From: Bigelowiella natans CCMP2755
Lineage: Eukaryota > Cercozoa > Chlorarachniophyceae
DNA length: 64,000 nt
NCBI GenBank assembly: GCA_000320545.1
Contig: ADNK01003343.1
Coordinates: forward strand, 1 to 64,000
Direction of reading: 5' to 3'
The notes under the pieces were generated by a model. That model ran no database searches and was not told where the DNA came from. It was given only the letters and a program-made list of their open reading frames with translations. This document shows positions 12,162-22,995 of the stretch, one piece after another (the first letter of the stretch is position 1; each line of letters starts with the position of its first letter). The position numbers and the translations under genes were made by a program.

Positions 12162-13032
12162 TGTGAATGGCCTATGCGCAGAGGGGGAAGGGAAGGTTGT
12201 TGCTTCTCCTTCAAATGGTAGAACTAAGATCTAATTTGCGTTTGACTCGTCTATAATTTCTGTTTCTTCTCGAAATTGGCATTTTTCACTTGTCGCAAAT
12301 CAAAATTATAAGGAGATTAAAAGCATATTGTCGATCATTTCAGGAATTCTCTTGTATGTAGAGTTTAAACTTCGTTTCAGACATCGATATGTCATCTTTG
12401 TTACAATCTCATGTAATTTGTCCAAAACGACAACGGTTTGCTTGTGTTTTATTTGCCATCTCATTCCGTTCGCTCTTGGAAGCGCGCACAGTGTTCTGAA
12501 ATTCCACCTCCTTCACCTTCGTGTTGTCGACTGACACCTGGAACACTTCTTAAGATCTCAATTTGAATTCTTCGGCTTGATGAGATGCCTTTTCTTTCTT
12601 CTTGAGACTGATGAAATTTGATGTCGTTTTCCATGACCTGCTTCGGGTTAGCATGAATTCAATTTCTCGTTCCTCAGGTGCTTGCTGTGTTCCTCGGAAG
12701 CCACTACCAGGCCGCACGTCGACGTGCAGAGTTCCACAAGCTAGCCAGAGTTGCTTCACTGGTTCACTCACTTGTTCAGATGCACGAGATGCAAGGAACG
12801 TGTGCGGTGTGCCACCGAAGAACCGACAGCCGATGCAATTGCCAGCACAAGTGTGGTCACTTGTCGTCAAGGTGGGCTTTTCAGCTTCCAATGCTCCAAT
12901 CAGTGTCACCTGCTTGACTAGCCTGTCCAGCTGTGGGGAGTGCCACGATGTTGCGAATCAAAGAGCAACGCCACACATGCACGTGTGCTTGCGCTCGATC
13001 GATGCACTTGCATGCATCTCATCATTGCAGCG
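12162..13032. other. ATG18 upstream region; no supported gene
   Basis: Open frames exist on both strands around 12550-12980, but none shows a recognisable domain and the opposing frames overlap. The segment before 13033 is rich in TGCA/GCATGC words, like other anonymous stretches of this window. It ends with AGCG, the left target-site duplication of the retrotransposon. Confidence 0.5.
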
Positions 13033-13358
13033 TGTTGCGCGTAAGGTGTTCACAGGCCGAGGCGCTACGTGCACAAGTAGGCAGGGGGGGGGAAAGGCAC
13101 GTTTGCTTCCTTTTGAAGAGTTGTGTTTATTTTTATTAAAGATTATATTTTTATTAAATCGTGCACTGCGTAATCATTCGCGAAGCTTTCGCGAATGCCG
13201 CCGCACGTGGGGCAGCACACTTCCGGTGTGCTGCCATGAGTCCCGCCGGAACCCACGTGCCTATGCTGTATTAATATCTACGTTATCTATATTCTATATC
13301 CGCGACAACCCCTTTGTTGTCGCACGTGACTTGTGCCCGCGTAGTGGTACGCGCTACA
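13033..13358 (-). repeat. 3' LTR of Ty3-type copy A
   Basis: A 326-bp repeat identical by eye to 18423-18748. It contains a short palindrome (TTCGCGAAGCTTTCGCGAA type) and a GGGGGGGG run. Confidence 0.95.
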
Positions 13359-13409
13359 CCTCCCCCAAGTCACGTTGCTCCTTCCTTCCTTCCTTATTCC
13401 CTTAGACCT

Positions 13410-16400
13410 TCATCGCTTTCGGAACTTCACCAACCACCAGGTAATAGATTCCTCTCTAACCTTATCTCCTTTGTCGCTTACCCAGAACTCACCTTCGTCC
13501 TTAGGTTCGTGTCCATACCAGCCCTCTGCATCAAGGTCCCCCAGGACCTTATACCAGTGCTCAAAGGGTAAGTCGGGAACAGCTAGGTAGAGTAGCTGAT
13601 ATTTTCCGTCCTTTATTTTCATAGCTACCCTCTCCATATTTCGTAATCCAGGGTAGCCTAGATAGACAATCTTCATGCGCCAATCGTCGTTCACCCTGAC
13701 CTTATTGTTTCCATATTCCACATCGAACTTAGGTCGGGGTCCTAAACAAGGCATTGCTCGCTCCCACACAGTAGGGTTTACTTTAACATCCTCTAGGAGC
13801 TTCTCACCGATATCATAATTCTTTAGGTGACTGATGTGGCGCAAGGTGACCCTGTTCCCATCATAGATGTAGTACTGCTTCCTCCCCTTCCTCTCGGTAA
13901 CCTTTGCAACGCCACCCCAGAAGGGGTCTTGTTTATTTCTCGATCTCAGATTTACCTTGGCCCTAACATACTGTCCTTCCTTTAGAACTCGGCCATCGTA
14001 CGGGACCTTCTCGTCTTCGCTCTCGGTATCGTCGTCGTTGTCGTCGCCTTCTTCCCTCTCCTTATCCTTGATACCTCCCCCAGACGTGAAGGTGTCGTTT
14101 ACTAACCCTTGTATCTTGTCTGGTGTGGTGCTATTTATCCTGCTTAGGTTGGCCAAGGTGCGGTGGAGTCGCTCTACCTTGGAGTTGGACTGGGCATAGT
14201 ATACAGGTGAGGCATCAATATTAGGGTGTGGTAGCTGTAGAAGAGAGGTCTCATTATCCACATGTAACTTCTTTGGTATCTTGTTTATGCTAACTTCATC
14301 AGGGATAGCCTGGAGCTCAGACTCCCAGGTACGGTAGCAGTTAGTAAGCCTCTGCTTATATAAGCCTTTGTTCTTCTTAGCAACGTTGACCTTGATAATC
14401 TTTTTAACCCAGCACTTTCCAGTGGCCACATCAACGAAGGTAAGGTAGTGATAGCCATCGTACTTATAAACATCAATTTGCACGATATCTAAGAAGTTCC
14501 TTGCTTTGATTTTCTTAGATGCACGGCTCTTGCTGGACTCCTTGGTGGCGACGCCTGCCGCCTTCAAGCTGGAGCACCTGCAGCCACGCAGGTATGTCCT
14601 TATCTCTTTTAGCTTGTAGGGCCAGTAGTAATGGTAGAGTAGAGCAGTGATATGGTTTTCTCCTACGTGTGCAGGTCCATGGGCGGTAAAGAGAAGGGCT
14701 CCCCTGGTCCGCCGTGGCACGTAGGTACGCCTAACATTATTAGTGTATACATATATCCTATCACTAAGTACCTCATGCTTGTGTTTGTATTTATCCAGGT
14801 GTTCTTGAAGGTGCTGGAGCTCCTCTGGCTCAGGCAGGAAGTCGCCGTCCTCGAAGGTAATCGCGTTAACCATAGGGGTGACCTGGGTAGGGACTTTCTT
14901 TTCGAACAGCCTGCTGAAATAGTCAGCAAGCTGCTTGTCTCCTGGTGCGTAGACCACTGTCCTCTTGTCCCTAAACTCTTCCGTGTCCGCCCTCATAGCT
15001 GCATACTCATCGTTAGGCGCTTCGAGCTTGCGGTCGATGCCTAGGAGGGGCTTGTGGTCAGTCATTAAGGTGAAGCTGGGCACCGACAGCAGGTAGTATC
15101 TTAGTTTCCTCTGCGCCTCAGTCATGGCTTTATACTCTCCTTTTGTAGGGCTGTACTTGGCCTCAGCTGCTGTGCAGGCCCTGCCCCACACCCGTATGAT
15201 CTGCTGGTCTTGGGTAAGTACAGCAGCCATACCTAGCTTAGACCAGTCTGTCCATAGGGTAGCTGGTCTAGTAGTGTCTAGCTTAGCATTCAATAGGGTG
15301 TTGCTGCATAACTTTATTAGGTTATCGAAGTGGGCATCAAGGCCAGCCTTGGCCCACACCTTAGCGAAGCTGAGGCCTACAGAGTTCTCCTTCCGGTAAG
15401 CAGTAGTAAAAGCAGCTGCAGTCCTAGCGTAGGTAGGGGAGAACCTACGTAGTATCCAAGCTGCAGTCTGCAAGAATGACTTTAACTCCTTTGCATTCTT
15501 AGGTTTAGGGGCTTGCTGTAGTGCTGCTACTTTCTCGGGGTTTGGGGTGATGCGGCCTTGCTCCAGGTAATATCCACACCACTTGATTCTTGTAGCTAGG
15601 AATGTACACTTCTGCAGTCTAATAGTAAAACCGAAGTGTGCAAACCTAATAAATATATTTTCCAGGAGGAAGATCTGAGCGACGACTGTGTTGGTACATA
15701 TTATGTCATCATCCACATACACAAACACAAACACCCACAACACAGACGCCATCCCATCATGTGTGTATGCCCTGTAGTTCTGACTACTGAACGCATCCCC
15801 TGATATGCTTAGGCCGTAAGGGAATACGACGAAGTGCCACTTCCTGTGCCTGCTGGAGAACGCGGTAATGGGGCGGGAGGTTTTGTGGATGGGTGTCTGC
15901 ATGTATGATTCATTTTTATCTAGGGAAGAGTAGTATTTGTATCCTATGACGTGTTCAATAACGTCATCTATCCTTGGTGTAGGTGTCTGGATCCTCTTTA
16001 TTACTCGGTTGTGGCGGATGAAGTTGTGCGCCAGGCGGAAGAAAGGGTAAGTAGGTTTCTTAGCTAGCACATGTCTCACGTTCCATGGTGAGTTGCTTGG
16101 CTCTATCTTCCCTTCCTTTGCCCATTCATTGATCTGCCACTCTATCTTTTCCCAGTCCGCTTCCGGTCGCCTATGTTCTGGGTCATTGATGATGCACTCT
16201 TCGTATCCCTTCTTTAGCTCGATCTTTACTGGGGTAAGCTTGCTGGAGGGCTTCGTCGTCGGCTTGGTGATGTCAGAGTACTTCTCGTTTAATATTTTAT
16301 TAATGTACTTTTTGCCTTTGTCGATATCCCAATCATCAGCTGGGGGGGTCTTGTCCAGTAGCTCCGTTATCTGTCGGATGGTCTTGCCGGGGTTCTTCTT

Positions 16401-18383
16401 CCGTAGCTCGGTAGGTGTAGGTAGCTTGTTGTCCGCTAGGTCCATAAACTCTAACGCATTAACGCTTGACTCAGAGGTCCACTCGTCAAGCCGTATCATG
16501 TTCTGGCTGATGGTCCTGCCTGACTTCTTTGGCAACTTAGCAAAGTATATCTTGTGATTGTAGAATGATATGATCCCCCCTAATTTTTCTAGGGCATCCT
16601 GTCCGAGGAGTAGTTCCATGGATAAAGTCATGGCTACTCGGGTCTTGATTTGGGTCTCCGCGTCGCTGCCAGGTATCTGTAGCTTTAGCATTAGCTCACC
16701 GACGGTCTTCATGGAAGAGCTTCCGTCTGCTTGAGCATATTTACGTTCTTTCTTAGTCACTTGATCCAATAGTCCTAACCTTCTTACTGTGCTTAGGCTT
16801 ATGAAGGACTTCGGCATGCTGCCACTATCCCAAAGGGCAGGTAGTTTCTTGTAGTCTCCGTAGCTGTCTTTAACTTTAACCTTGGTCATAGCAACTTTGA
16901 TAGTCCTGTTAGCGTCTTCGTCATTAATGTTGCATACTCCTAAGTTCTTTATGTCGTCTAGGGTCATGGGCTTGTCTTGGTCCTGCGTTGCTGGTACTGC
17001 TGTCTTCGTCGGCGCCTGCTTAAGGTGATCTAATATTCCGTTTATCTGCTGCTGTATAGCATTGATACTGTTCTGCTTTTTGTTCTTATATTTATTGTTC
17101 TTCCCGTTGTTGCTGCCTTGCCATTTGCTGTTGTTATATCCTTGTCCTCTGCCTTTCTTTCTCTTTAACTTCTCGTAGTGTTCGTTGAGCTGCCTGATCG
17201 TCATCCTGGGTCGTCCTTCTTTCCTGTCTCTGCAGTCTTTAGCGGTGTGTTTCCCTTTACGTGAGCAGTATCCGCAACGTCGGTTACCTTCCCTGTCCTT
17301 GTACCAGTCTCGCTGCGGCTTAATAGCGTTAATGTTTCCTATGCCAGGTACCTTAGGGCTGGTAAACTTGCGGTCCTGCTCCTGCTCGCGTAGGGATATA
17401 GCCTGCACTGCTGCCTCCATCGTGGTGTAGCCTTTCTCCGTAACGTAAGTGGATTCCTTTATCTTTAACTTGAACTCTTCAAACCTTGCCTGATCATCAC
17501 CTGTGTTGTAATTAAAATCATGTAGTTCGTCGATCATATCCTGGAAGCGCGTGGCAAAGTCTCTAACAGGTTCTCTCTCATGCTGCATCATTGCTCTGTA
17601 TTTTCTAATAGCCTGGGGTAGGGAGTTAGCATCCTGTTCATTTACAAAAGCCTTCATTATCGCCTCAACGTCTCGTAGCCCACTAACTGTAGTGTGTATT
17701 TTCTCTAGCTGCCTGATCCGGGTCCTGCCTGTCTCGTAAAGGTCCATGGCTTGCTTTATTATAGCTAGCCATTTGAGCTTGTCGTTTTCGGTGGGGTTAG
17801 GGGTAAAGTCGCAGAGTATACTCCTAGCGTTCTTCCACCACCTCCTTGCCTCACCTCTTTTCCCGTTGTATTTCGTTATCATAACCGGTGCTGTTTTAAC
17901 AGACATGAACTGGGTGTTCCGCTGTACCGGCTGCTGCTGCTTGACGGTGCTCTGGGTCGTCCCCCGCGAGGCGCCCAGACCCCCGTCGTTCCTAAACAAA
18001 GCTGCCCACTCTGGAGGTAAGTCTGCTTCGTAATCCATGATGTCCTGCATGATAGCTGCCCAAACATCATGTGTCTGATACTTGTATTCTATCGATACTT
18101 TCAGTTTGGCGTAGTTGCTCGCCCTGGGTCGCAAGGCTCGTAATGCCATTACGACCTTCTTGCTTTCGGCGGCCACGTCCTCGTCGTCCGCCTCGTAGAA
18201 GTTCTCCAGTGCCTCTGCTGCTGCATCTGCTTTCTTAATCCCGGGTGCTGGTCCCGGCGGTGCCTGTGGAGGTGTTCCTCCTCCTTCCTTAGCGTCCGTA
18301 TCGCCCTTCCTTTCCTGTTTCTGCTCGTGCCCTTGCACGGCCTGCGAGCCAAAGTCCTGCTGTTCTTCTAGCTGCTGTGACAT
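13410..18383 (-). CDS. Gag-Pol polyprotein of Ty3-type element, copy A
   Basis: One uninterrupted frame of 1657 aa. Visible domains in order: Gag with a CCHC zinc knuckle (CGYCSRKGKHTAKDC, about residue 370); an aspartic protease with LWDSGS (about 515); reverse transcriptase with FVYVDDDIIC at the YxDD site (about 885); RNase H starting LWTDWSKLGM (about 1050); and integrase with an HHCC-type zinc-binding region (AHVGENH...CRCSS, about 1255), a DVYKYDG first Asp, a VDN second Asp and a KVERLHR Glu segment. The order PR-RT-RH-INT defines the Ty3 type. Gag and Pol are fused without a frameshift. The C-terminal region after integrase has SH3/GPY-F-like spacing but no clear chromodomain. No disabling mutation is seen. 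Confidence 0.93.
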   Translation of the reverse strand: MSQQLEEQQDFGSQAVQGHEQKQERKGDTDAKEGGGTPPQAPPGPAPGIKKADAAAEALENFYEADDEDVAAESKKVVMALRALRPRASNYAKLKVSIEYKYQTHDVWAAIMQDIMDYEADLPPEWAALFRNDGGLGASRGTTQSTVKQQQPVQRNTQFMSVKTAPVMITKYNGKRGEARRWWKNARSILCDFTPNPTENDKLKWLAIIKQAMDLYETGRTRIRQLEKIHTTVSGLRDVEAIMKAFVNEQDANSLPQAIRKYRAMMQHEREPVRDFATRFQDMIDELHDFNYNTGDDQARFEEFKLKIKESTYVTEKGYTTMEAAVQAISLREQEQDRKFTSPKVPGIGNINAIKPQRDWYKDREGNRRCGYCSRKGKHTAKDCRDRKEGRPRMTIRQLNEHYEKLKRKKGRGQGYNNSKWQGSNNGKNNKYKNKKQNSINAIQQQINGILDHLKQAPTKTAVPATQDQDKPMTLDDIKNLGVCNINDEDANRTIKVAMTKVKVKDSYGDYKKLPALWDSGSMPKSFISLSTVRRLGLLDQVTKKERKYAQADGSSSMKTVGELMLKLQIPGSDAETQIKTRVAMTLSMELLLGQDALEKLGGIISFYNHKIYFAKLPKKSGRTISQNMIRLDEWTSESSVNALEFMDLADNKLPTPTELRKKNPGKTIRQITELLDKTPPADDWDIDKGKKYINKILNEKYSDITKPTTKPSSKLTPVKIELKKGYEECIINDPEHRRPEADWEKIEWQINEWAKEGKIEPSNSPWNVRHVLAKKPTYPFFRLAHNFIRHNRVIKRIQTPTPRIDDVIEHVIGYKYYSSLDKNESYMQTPIHKTSRPITAFSSRHRKWHFVVFPYGLSISGDAFSSQNYRAYTHDGMASVLWVFVFVYVDDDIICTNTVVAQIFLLENIFIRFAHFGFTIRLQKCTFLATRIKWCGYYLEQGRITPNPEKVAALQQAPKPKNAKELKSFLQTAAWILRRFSPTYARTAAAFTTAYRKENSVGLSFAKVWAKAGLDAHFDNLIKLCSNTLLNAKLDTTRPATLWTDWSKLGMAAVLTQDQQIIRVWGRACTAAEAKYSPTKGEYKAMTEAQRKLRYYLLSVPSFTLMTDHKPLLGIDRKLEAPNDEYAAMRADTEEFRDKRTVVYAPGDKQLADYFSRLFEKKVPTQVTPMVNAITFEDGDFLPEPEELQHLQEHLDKYKHKHEVLSDRIYVYTNNVRRTYVPRRTRGALLFTAHGPAHVGENHITALLYHYYWPYKLKEIRTYLRGCRCSSLKAAGVATKESSKSRASKKIKARNFLDIVQIDVYKYDGYHYLTFVDVATGKCWVKKIIKVNVAKKNKGLYKQRLTNCYRTWESELQAIPDEVSINKIPKKLHVDNETSLLQLPHPNIDASPVYYAQSNSKVERLHRTLANLSRINSTTPDKIQGLVNDTFTSGGGIKDKEREEGDDNDDDTESEDEKVPYDGRVLKEGQYVRAKVNLRSRNKQDPFWGGVAKVTERKGRKQYYIYDGNRVTLRHISHLKNYDIGEKLLEDVKVNPTVWERAMPCLGPRPKFDVEYGNNKVRVNDDWRMKIVYLGYPGLRNMERVAMKIKDGKYQLLYLAVPDLPFEHWYKVLGDLDAEGWYGHEPKDEGEFWVSDKGDKVREESITWWLVKFRKR

Positions 18384-18422
18384 TGTTAGTCAAATCGTTT
18401 CCCGTGTGTGGAAGCCAAAGGT

Positions 18423-18748
18423 TGTTGCGCGTAAGGTGTTCACAGGCCGAGGCGCTACGTGCACAAGTAGGCAGGGGGGGGGAAAGGCACGTTTGCTTCC
18501 TTTTGAAGAGTTGTGTTTATTTTTATTAAAGATTATATTTTTATTAAATCGTGCACTGCGTAATCATTCGCGAAGCTTTCGCGAATGCCGCCGCACGTGG
18601 GGCAGCACACTTCCGGTGTGCTGCCATGAGTCCCGCCGGAACCCACGTGCCTATGCTGTATTAATATCTACGTTATCTATATTCTATATCCGCGACAACC
18701 CCTTTGTTGTCGCACGTGACTTGTGCCCGCGTAGTGGTACGCGCTACA
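18423..18748 (-). repeat. 5' LTR of Ty3-type copy A
   Basis: The promoter-bearing LTR for the minus-strand transcript. It is identical by eye to the 3' LTR, with AGCG target-site duplication immediately outside. Confidence 0.95.
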
Positions 18749-19418
18749 AGCGATGAATCGAAACCAGCTGGCCAGCCTCAAGCATGCGAGAGTGGCGTGT
18801 GCAACGTCTTGAGCGTGTTGCACTCATCAGTTGGCACGATGATCTTGTCTGTCAAAGCTGTCATTGAAAACACTTGATCAATTCAGCCACCAGCACAGGA
18901 GTGCCAGCTGCCCTCACCACGCACACTGTCCACGCTGCAGCATGCCAGCTAATCAGCATGTGCAGTCTAGCAGTGCTAGAGTGGGTCGAGTATGTCTCTG
19001 CCGTCGTCGATCAGTGCTGCAATTGAGCTGAAGAATGCCCACCTTTTTGGCTGTGTGATTCTGACGTTTTGTGCCGTCTAGCCGTGTTCACTGAGTGAGA
19101 AAGTTGCACAGACATGTGCCAGCATTGCTAGATTGCATTGTCCATCATGTCCTTTTCATCCCGCTGCACAGCCACATGCTATGATGCAAACTTGATGATG
19201 CAATGATGCGAGCCACATGCATCATGATGATGGCACACAGCCGATCACACTGTGCTCGCGCGTGCATGTGCGTGCTGGCATGCGCTAGTGCGGCTTGTGT
19301 AGCCTGTCAATCATTCAGATTTTGGTGTGTGCGTGCTTGCTAGCTTGTAGTCGTCCGCAGTCGTCTTGCATTCTATCCTATAATTTCAATCCGATTTTTC
19401 CATCAAGTATGTCCGGCA
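18749..19418. other. Intergenic, TG/CA-rich, no gene seen
   Basis: Right flank of retrotransposon copy A up to the stop codon of the kinase gene. It is dense in TGCATG-, CATCATGATG- and GTGCGTGC-like words, with no supported exon. Confidence 0.5.
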
Positions 19419-19593
19419 CTAATGTGGCAACGGTTCCTTCGTGTTCCCAAGCCTCGAAAGGTACAGGTAAGCGTGTGTCCCATAACCTTCCATGGACACT
19501 ACATTTATGTCACCTCCAAAATATCTGAAAATATGTACAAAACCACCACAATTTCATTCCCATACAGTAGGATATATAATTTTAAGAGTTCTT

Positions 19594-19632
<39 letters not shown>

Positions 19633-20320
19633 CGCTCGCATTTTCTCTTTATTTTGTTTCTCTTTTTTCAGAGAAAGCAGTACGATGCGTCTCTCAGTCT
19701 CTCTCTCTGTGTCTCTTTCTCTATGTGTATGTGCGTTGATTTGTTTAAAATCTCCATTCGCGTACTAAGAAATCAAGGACTAATGTCCGGTCAAGGAAAT
19801 TGTGTGGCAGAAACAAAATCCTCGACGTTTTTATGTAGATCTCCAACAGTATTTTAACACACGAAACACGCATAATCGTGAACATTGATATGAGACGGGA
19901 AGATTGTCCTGTGCATCATAGGTACCTTGCATATAACTTACTGAGAGGCAGTCCATAGCCAAAGCCAGCCATTGGCGCATTACGGATCCCGCCTAACCGG
20001 GGAAGGAAGAAAATAAATGCAAACATTTCAGTAGAAAGAATGCTTGCAGCGTTATTATCACCATCACAACTCTTCTTCTTCCTAATGATCGCTTCGTCTG
20101 TTTTTCTCCTGCACGAATAGTATCGGTCGTCGTCATTTGTTTATACCTTTCATCTCCATGTCCGCTTCCTTCGGCCTCTCTGCGGTGGTGTACATGTAGT
20201 TCCAGATGTTGGCCATCTGGTCGCGTGGGATTCCGCCTCCTGAAATTCATATTGATCGTATTTATCATCCATATAACGAGCATAAGAAGATAGGGACAAG
20301 GAGACGTACCATGGTGGTTA

Positions 20321-20387
<67 letters not shown>

Positions 20388-20690
20388 CGCGCGTGTGTTC
20401 TTAGACTGTAAATGGGTGTGTAATACAACAGTGTCAACCTTGATCAGAGATTCGAATATGGAAATCAGTTTCACCAGCAGCAACTGTTAGCTCAATTTCC
20501 GGCAATTCCTCTTGGCTGTCGATGTTTGAAAAGGCACATCATGCATAACCTCGTACATGTGTTAGAAACCCACGGCCAACAGCGACAACACCTTGGGTAG
20601 AAGTCCAATGAGGGAGACCTCGTGTGACCACCATTATCTGTGAAATTAACAAGTACAAATGCGCACATACATGAGAGAAAGAGGCAGATG

Positions 20691-20728
<38 letters not shown>

Positions 20729-22640
20729 AGATTTAACGGCGAGCAGTAACTTACCATGGTTTACTACGGCTGCAGGAGCGTGCCTCTCCACCACAGCTCG
20801 CATCGCTGAAAGGAACAGAACCGGTTCGTGCAAAAAGGATCAAGTTGAGGACAATAGACGAGGGAGGGGGAGAGGGATGGAGTGAGGCGAGAAAGACACA
20901 CCGTTTTTGAGGAGCTCATGCAGCATATGGTGGAGATGGCCAGGAACATACCTGACAGAATATGATCATGATGATTAGACACACACACACACACAAGCAC
21001 ACACAAACACACACACACACTTAGAAATAGGAAGAGAGAATGAGAATATTGAGAGGGAATCGTGTCCCGACTGTGCTAATGTTGGCACTACGGTATGCGT
21101 TCTCGAACGTCTCCCCTCACGATGACTTCAGGAGCGATCCCGTACTTTGCCTGAGAATCACAGTAATGACAACGATGACGATGATAATGATGGTGATGAT
21201 GATGTGATGCCCATGAATCTACTAAAGCATCATCATTAGGCTAGGATGGGGAAAGTAAAATTAAACTCACCTCACATATTTGCGAAGCGTGTGCAACCGC
21301 GCCCTGCCATCAGCAACGCAAATAAATAAGTGAAATTCGCGAGAGAGAAGGGGGGGGGGGGGGGGGGGAAGAAACGTTACATCCCTCACCTTTGCTTCTT
21401 CTCCAGGACAAACAGCTTCCCCGAGAATACCTATGAATCCTGGGGCTGGCTCGTGCATCGCTACATGCTGACAAAGAGAGGAGGGAGGGGTTGGAGAGTC
21501 TAAAAGGGATGCACATTCGTATGTGTGTGTGTGTGTGTGATATCTAATGTTCCTCATAGCTAGTATCTATGCACCAGCAACTCACATGACCTGCGAAAGC
21601 AGCATTCGTACACCAATACGCGACAAGAAGAAGCGATCCAAGAAGTCCTTCATTATAAGCAGCGGCAAATGGCGTGATTTAATTCAGTTGGATTTCTCAA
21701 TGCTGTTCCATGTTGGAGCTATGCTTTTGGTTCATCACATCACATTGTCATAACTATTATGGCAAGTGGCAAGTATTTTTCCATTAACAAAAAAGAAAGG
21801 CAAGCAATGAAGAGCCATCAGGTGCTGCGAAAGGCGAAGACATGAAGATACCTGGAGAAATGGGCACTGGCTCACCTCTTCATTCCCTGCGAAGGCATGC
21901 AATTACATCATTAGCTTGAACATACTAGCCCCCCAACAAAGTATCGAGATGAATCAATCATACTACCCATCTGCTCCTTCAGCATCAAAATTCCCTGCGA
22001 CATCGTTGGAACTGCACAGCAAGATCGTAACGACAGGCACTAAATCAAACGAATCGCAATGCAGCTCTCATGTACATAATTTCGACCTACGGCACTGTGC
22101 CGCTGGAGAATTTTCTCGAGGCATTCCGTGAACTTGTGTTCCTACAACGGGTTCCCGAAAAAACAACAGCTAATTCGACGTGTTACTACTTGCTCTAAAA
22201 CTTAGCCATGTATCACCTCGGCTGGTGTTTGTGGCATTCGCATGCTGACAAGGTCGTTAAAAGAACGCTCGTACCACTTCTGAACCTATTTTCGACATTG
22301 TGTTATGCATTAGCTACGTGAGATCAGTTCCGACCATCCGCATCCCCTCTCCCCCCCCCTGCCGAACGGATCAAACCTTTCGAACGGGGGGGAACTCGGA
22401 AAGACCGTATGGCATTTTTTGGAGCTCATTGATGCGTCTAGCCAGTCGAACTGGAAGCTCCGTATGAAGCATCTGAGCGTTCTCAATGAGAGACCTTTCC
22501 ATGTCGCTCGCGCGGCCTACTTCCATCATCTCCGCTAGGGTTATACCTGAAGAATCTACCGTGAGTCTGCTGGCAAAAGGAAGGAGCAGCACCAAGCATC
22601 TTCCTCTCGCGACAGCAAGGAGTGAACGTGTGTGCCCCAC
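19419..22640 (-). CDS. Mitochondrial PDK/BCKDK-family protein kinase, 15 exons
   Basis: Exons in order: 22640-22377, 22285-22217, 22132-22087, 22011-21967, 21886-21876 (11 nt), 21647-21591, 21467-21390, 21303-21271, 21150-21092, 20951-20902, 20805-20755, 20510-20439, 20239-20147, 19992-19926 and 19524-19419. Every junction is in phase and the sum is 1101 nt (366 aa). The first residues (TRSLLAVARGRCLVLLLPFASR) resemble a mitochondrial presequence. The four-helix regulatory domain has ELPVRLARRI, VQKWYERSF and FLDRFFLSRIGVRMLLSQHVAMHEP. The GHKL ATPase domain has the N-box HELLKNAMRAVVE, ISDQGGGIP and GFGYGLPLSKLYARYFGGD. These kinases phosphorylate E1-alpha of pyruvate (PDK) or branched-chain ketoacid (BCKDK) dehydrogenase; YMYTTAE slightly favours PDK. 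The start is chosen because it yields the presequence without another intron. Confidence 0.9.
19594..19634. repeat. (CT)n microsatellite in kinase intron 14
   Basis: A CT tract on the plus strand (GA in the sense of the gene), between exons 14 and 15 of the kinase gene. Confidence 0.95.
20323..20393. repeat. (CT)n(GT)n microsatellite in kinase intron 12
   Basis: A CT tract followed by a GT tract, lying between kinase exons 12 and 13. Confidence 0.95.
20694..20724. repeat. (GA)n microsatellite in kinase intron 11
   Basis: A GA tract on the plus strand (CT in the sense of the gene), shortly downstream of the exon 11 donor. Confidence 0.95.
20980..21020. repeat. (CA)n microsatellite in kinase intron 9
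   Basis: An interrupted CA tract between kinase exons 9 and 10. A poly-G run (21351-21368) follows in intron 7. Confidence 0.9.
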
Positions 22641-22918
22641 CCCTCTGCGGCCGGTCGCAGAAGATCTGCAGCTGCTGGTTCATGACAGAGGAGCCAAGAT
22701 GCCGCCTGAAGATTCTCCTCATCCTCCAGCCTTTCCTTCCTTCCGAGAGTGGCTTGGAGAAGAGAGGGATGGGAGAGTGGTGTACTCACGTGGGTGGGTA
22801 TGTCGCTTATTTTCCATCAAAAAGGCATGCGTTTCATTGCTGCGACAACGAATTATTACAAACCAAAACAGAAATTACGTGGTACTACCACACGCGAGGG
22901 GCACCGTGGCCACAGCAG

Positions 22919-22957
<39 letters not shown>

Positions 22958-22995
22958 GCGCGCGCACGCACGCAGCCAAGTGCAGAGGATAGACA
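22641..22995. promoter_or_regulatory. Divergent promoter, kinase / pseudouridine synthase
   Basis: The 355 bp between start codons on opposite strands. A (CA)n tract (22919-22955) ends about 40 bp before the pseudouridine synthase ATG, so it probably lies in its 5' untranslated region or core promoter. Confidence 0.5.

Larger units (their letters stand above)
13033..18748 (-). mobile_element. Ty3-type LTR retrotransposon, copy A (intact)
   Basis: A 5716-bp element with 326-bp direct terminal repeats (13033-13358 and 18423-18748). In element orientation the LTRs start TGTAGC and end CAACA. AGCG flanks both sides as a 4-bp target-site duplication. A single gag-pol frame fills the interior. In element orientation a TGGCTTCC sequence (18417-18400) lies five bases inside the 5' LTR as a candidate primer-binding site, and a CTTGGGGGAGG polypurine tract (13369-13359) abuts the 3' LTR. 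LTRs, length and coding frame look identical to copy B at 37483-43198, in the opposite orientation. Intact LTRs and an open frame imply a recent insertion. Confidence 0.95.

Noticed and set aside
12602-13405. 267-codon plus-strand open frame
   Set aside because: It crosses the boundary of the Ty3 LTR and has no recognisable domain.
22556-22789. Minus-strand frames upstream of the kinase as extra N-terminal exons
   Set aside because: The ATG at 22640 already yields a presequence-like start in frame with the conserved core. No better acceptor was needed.
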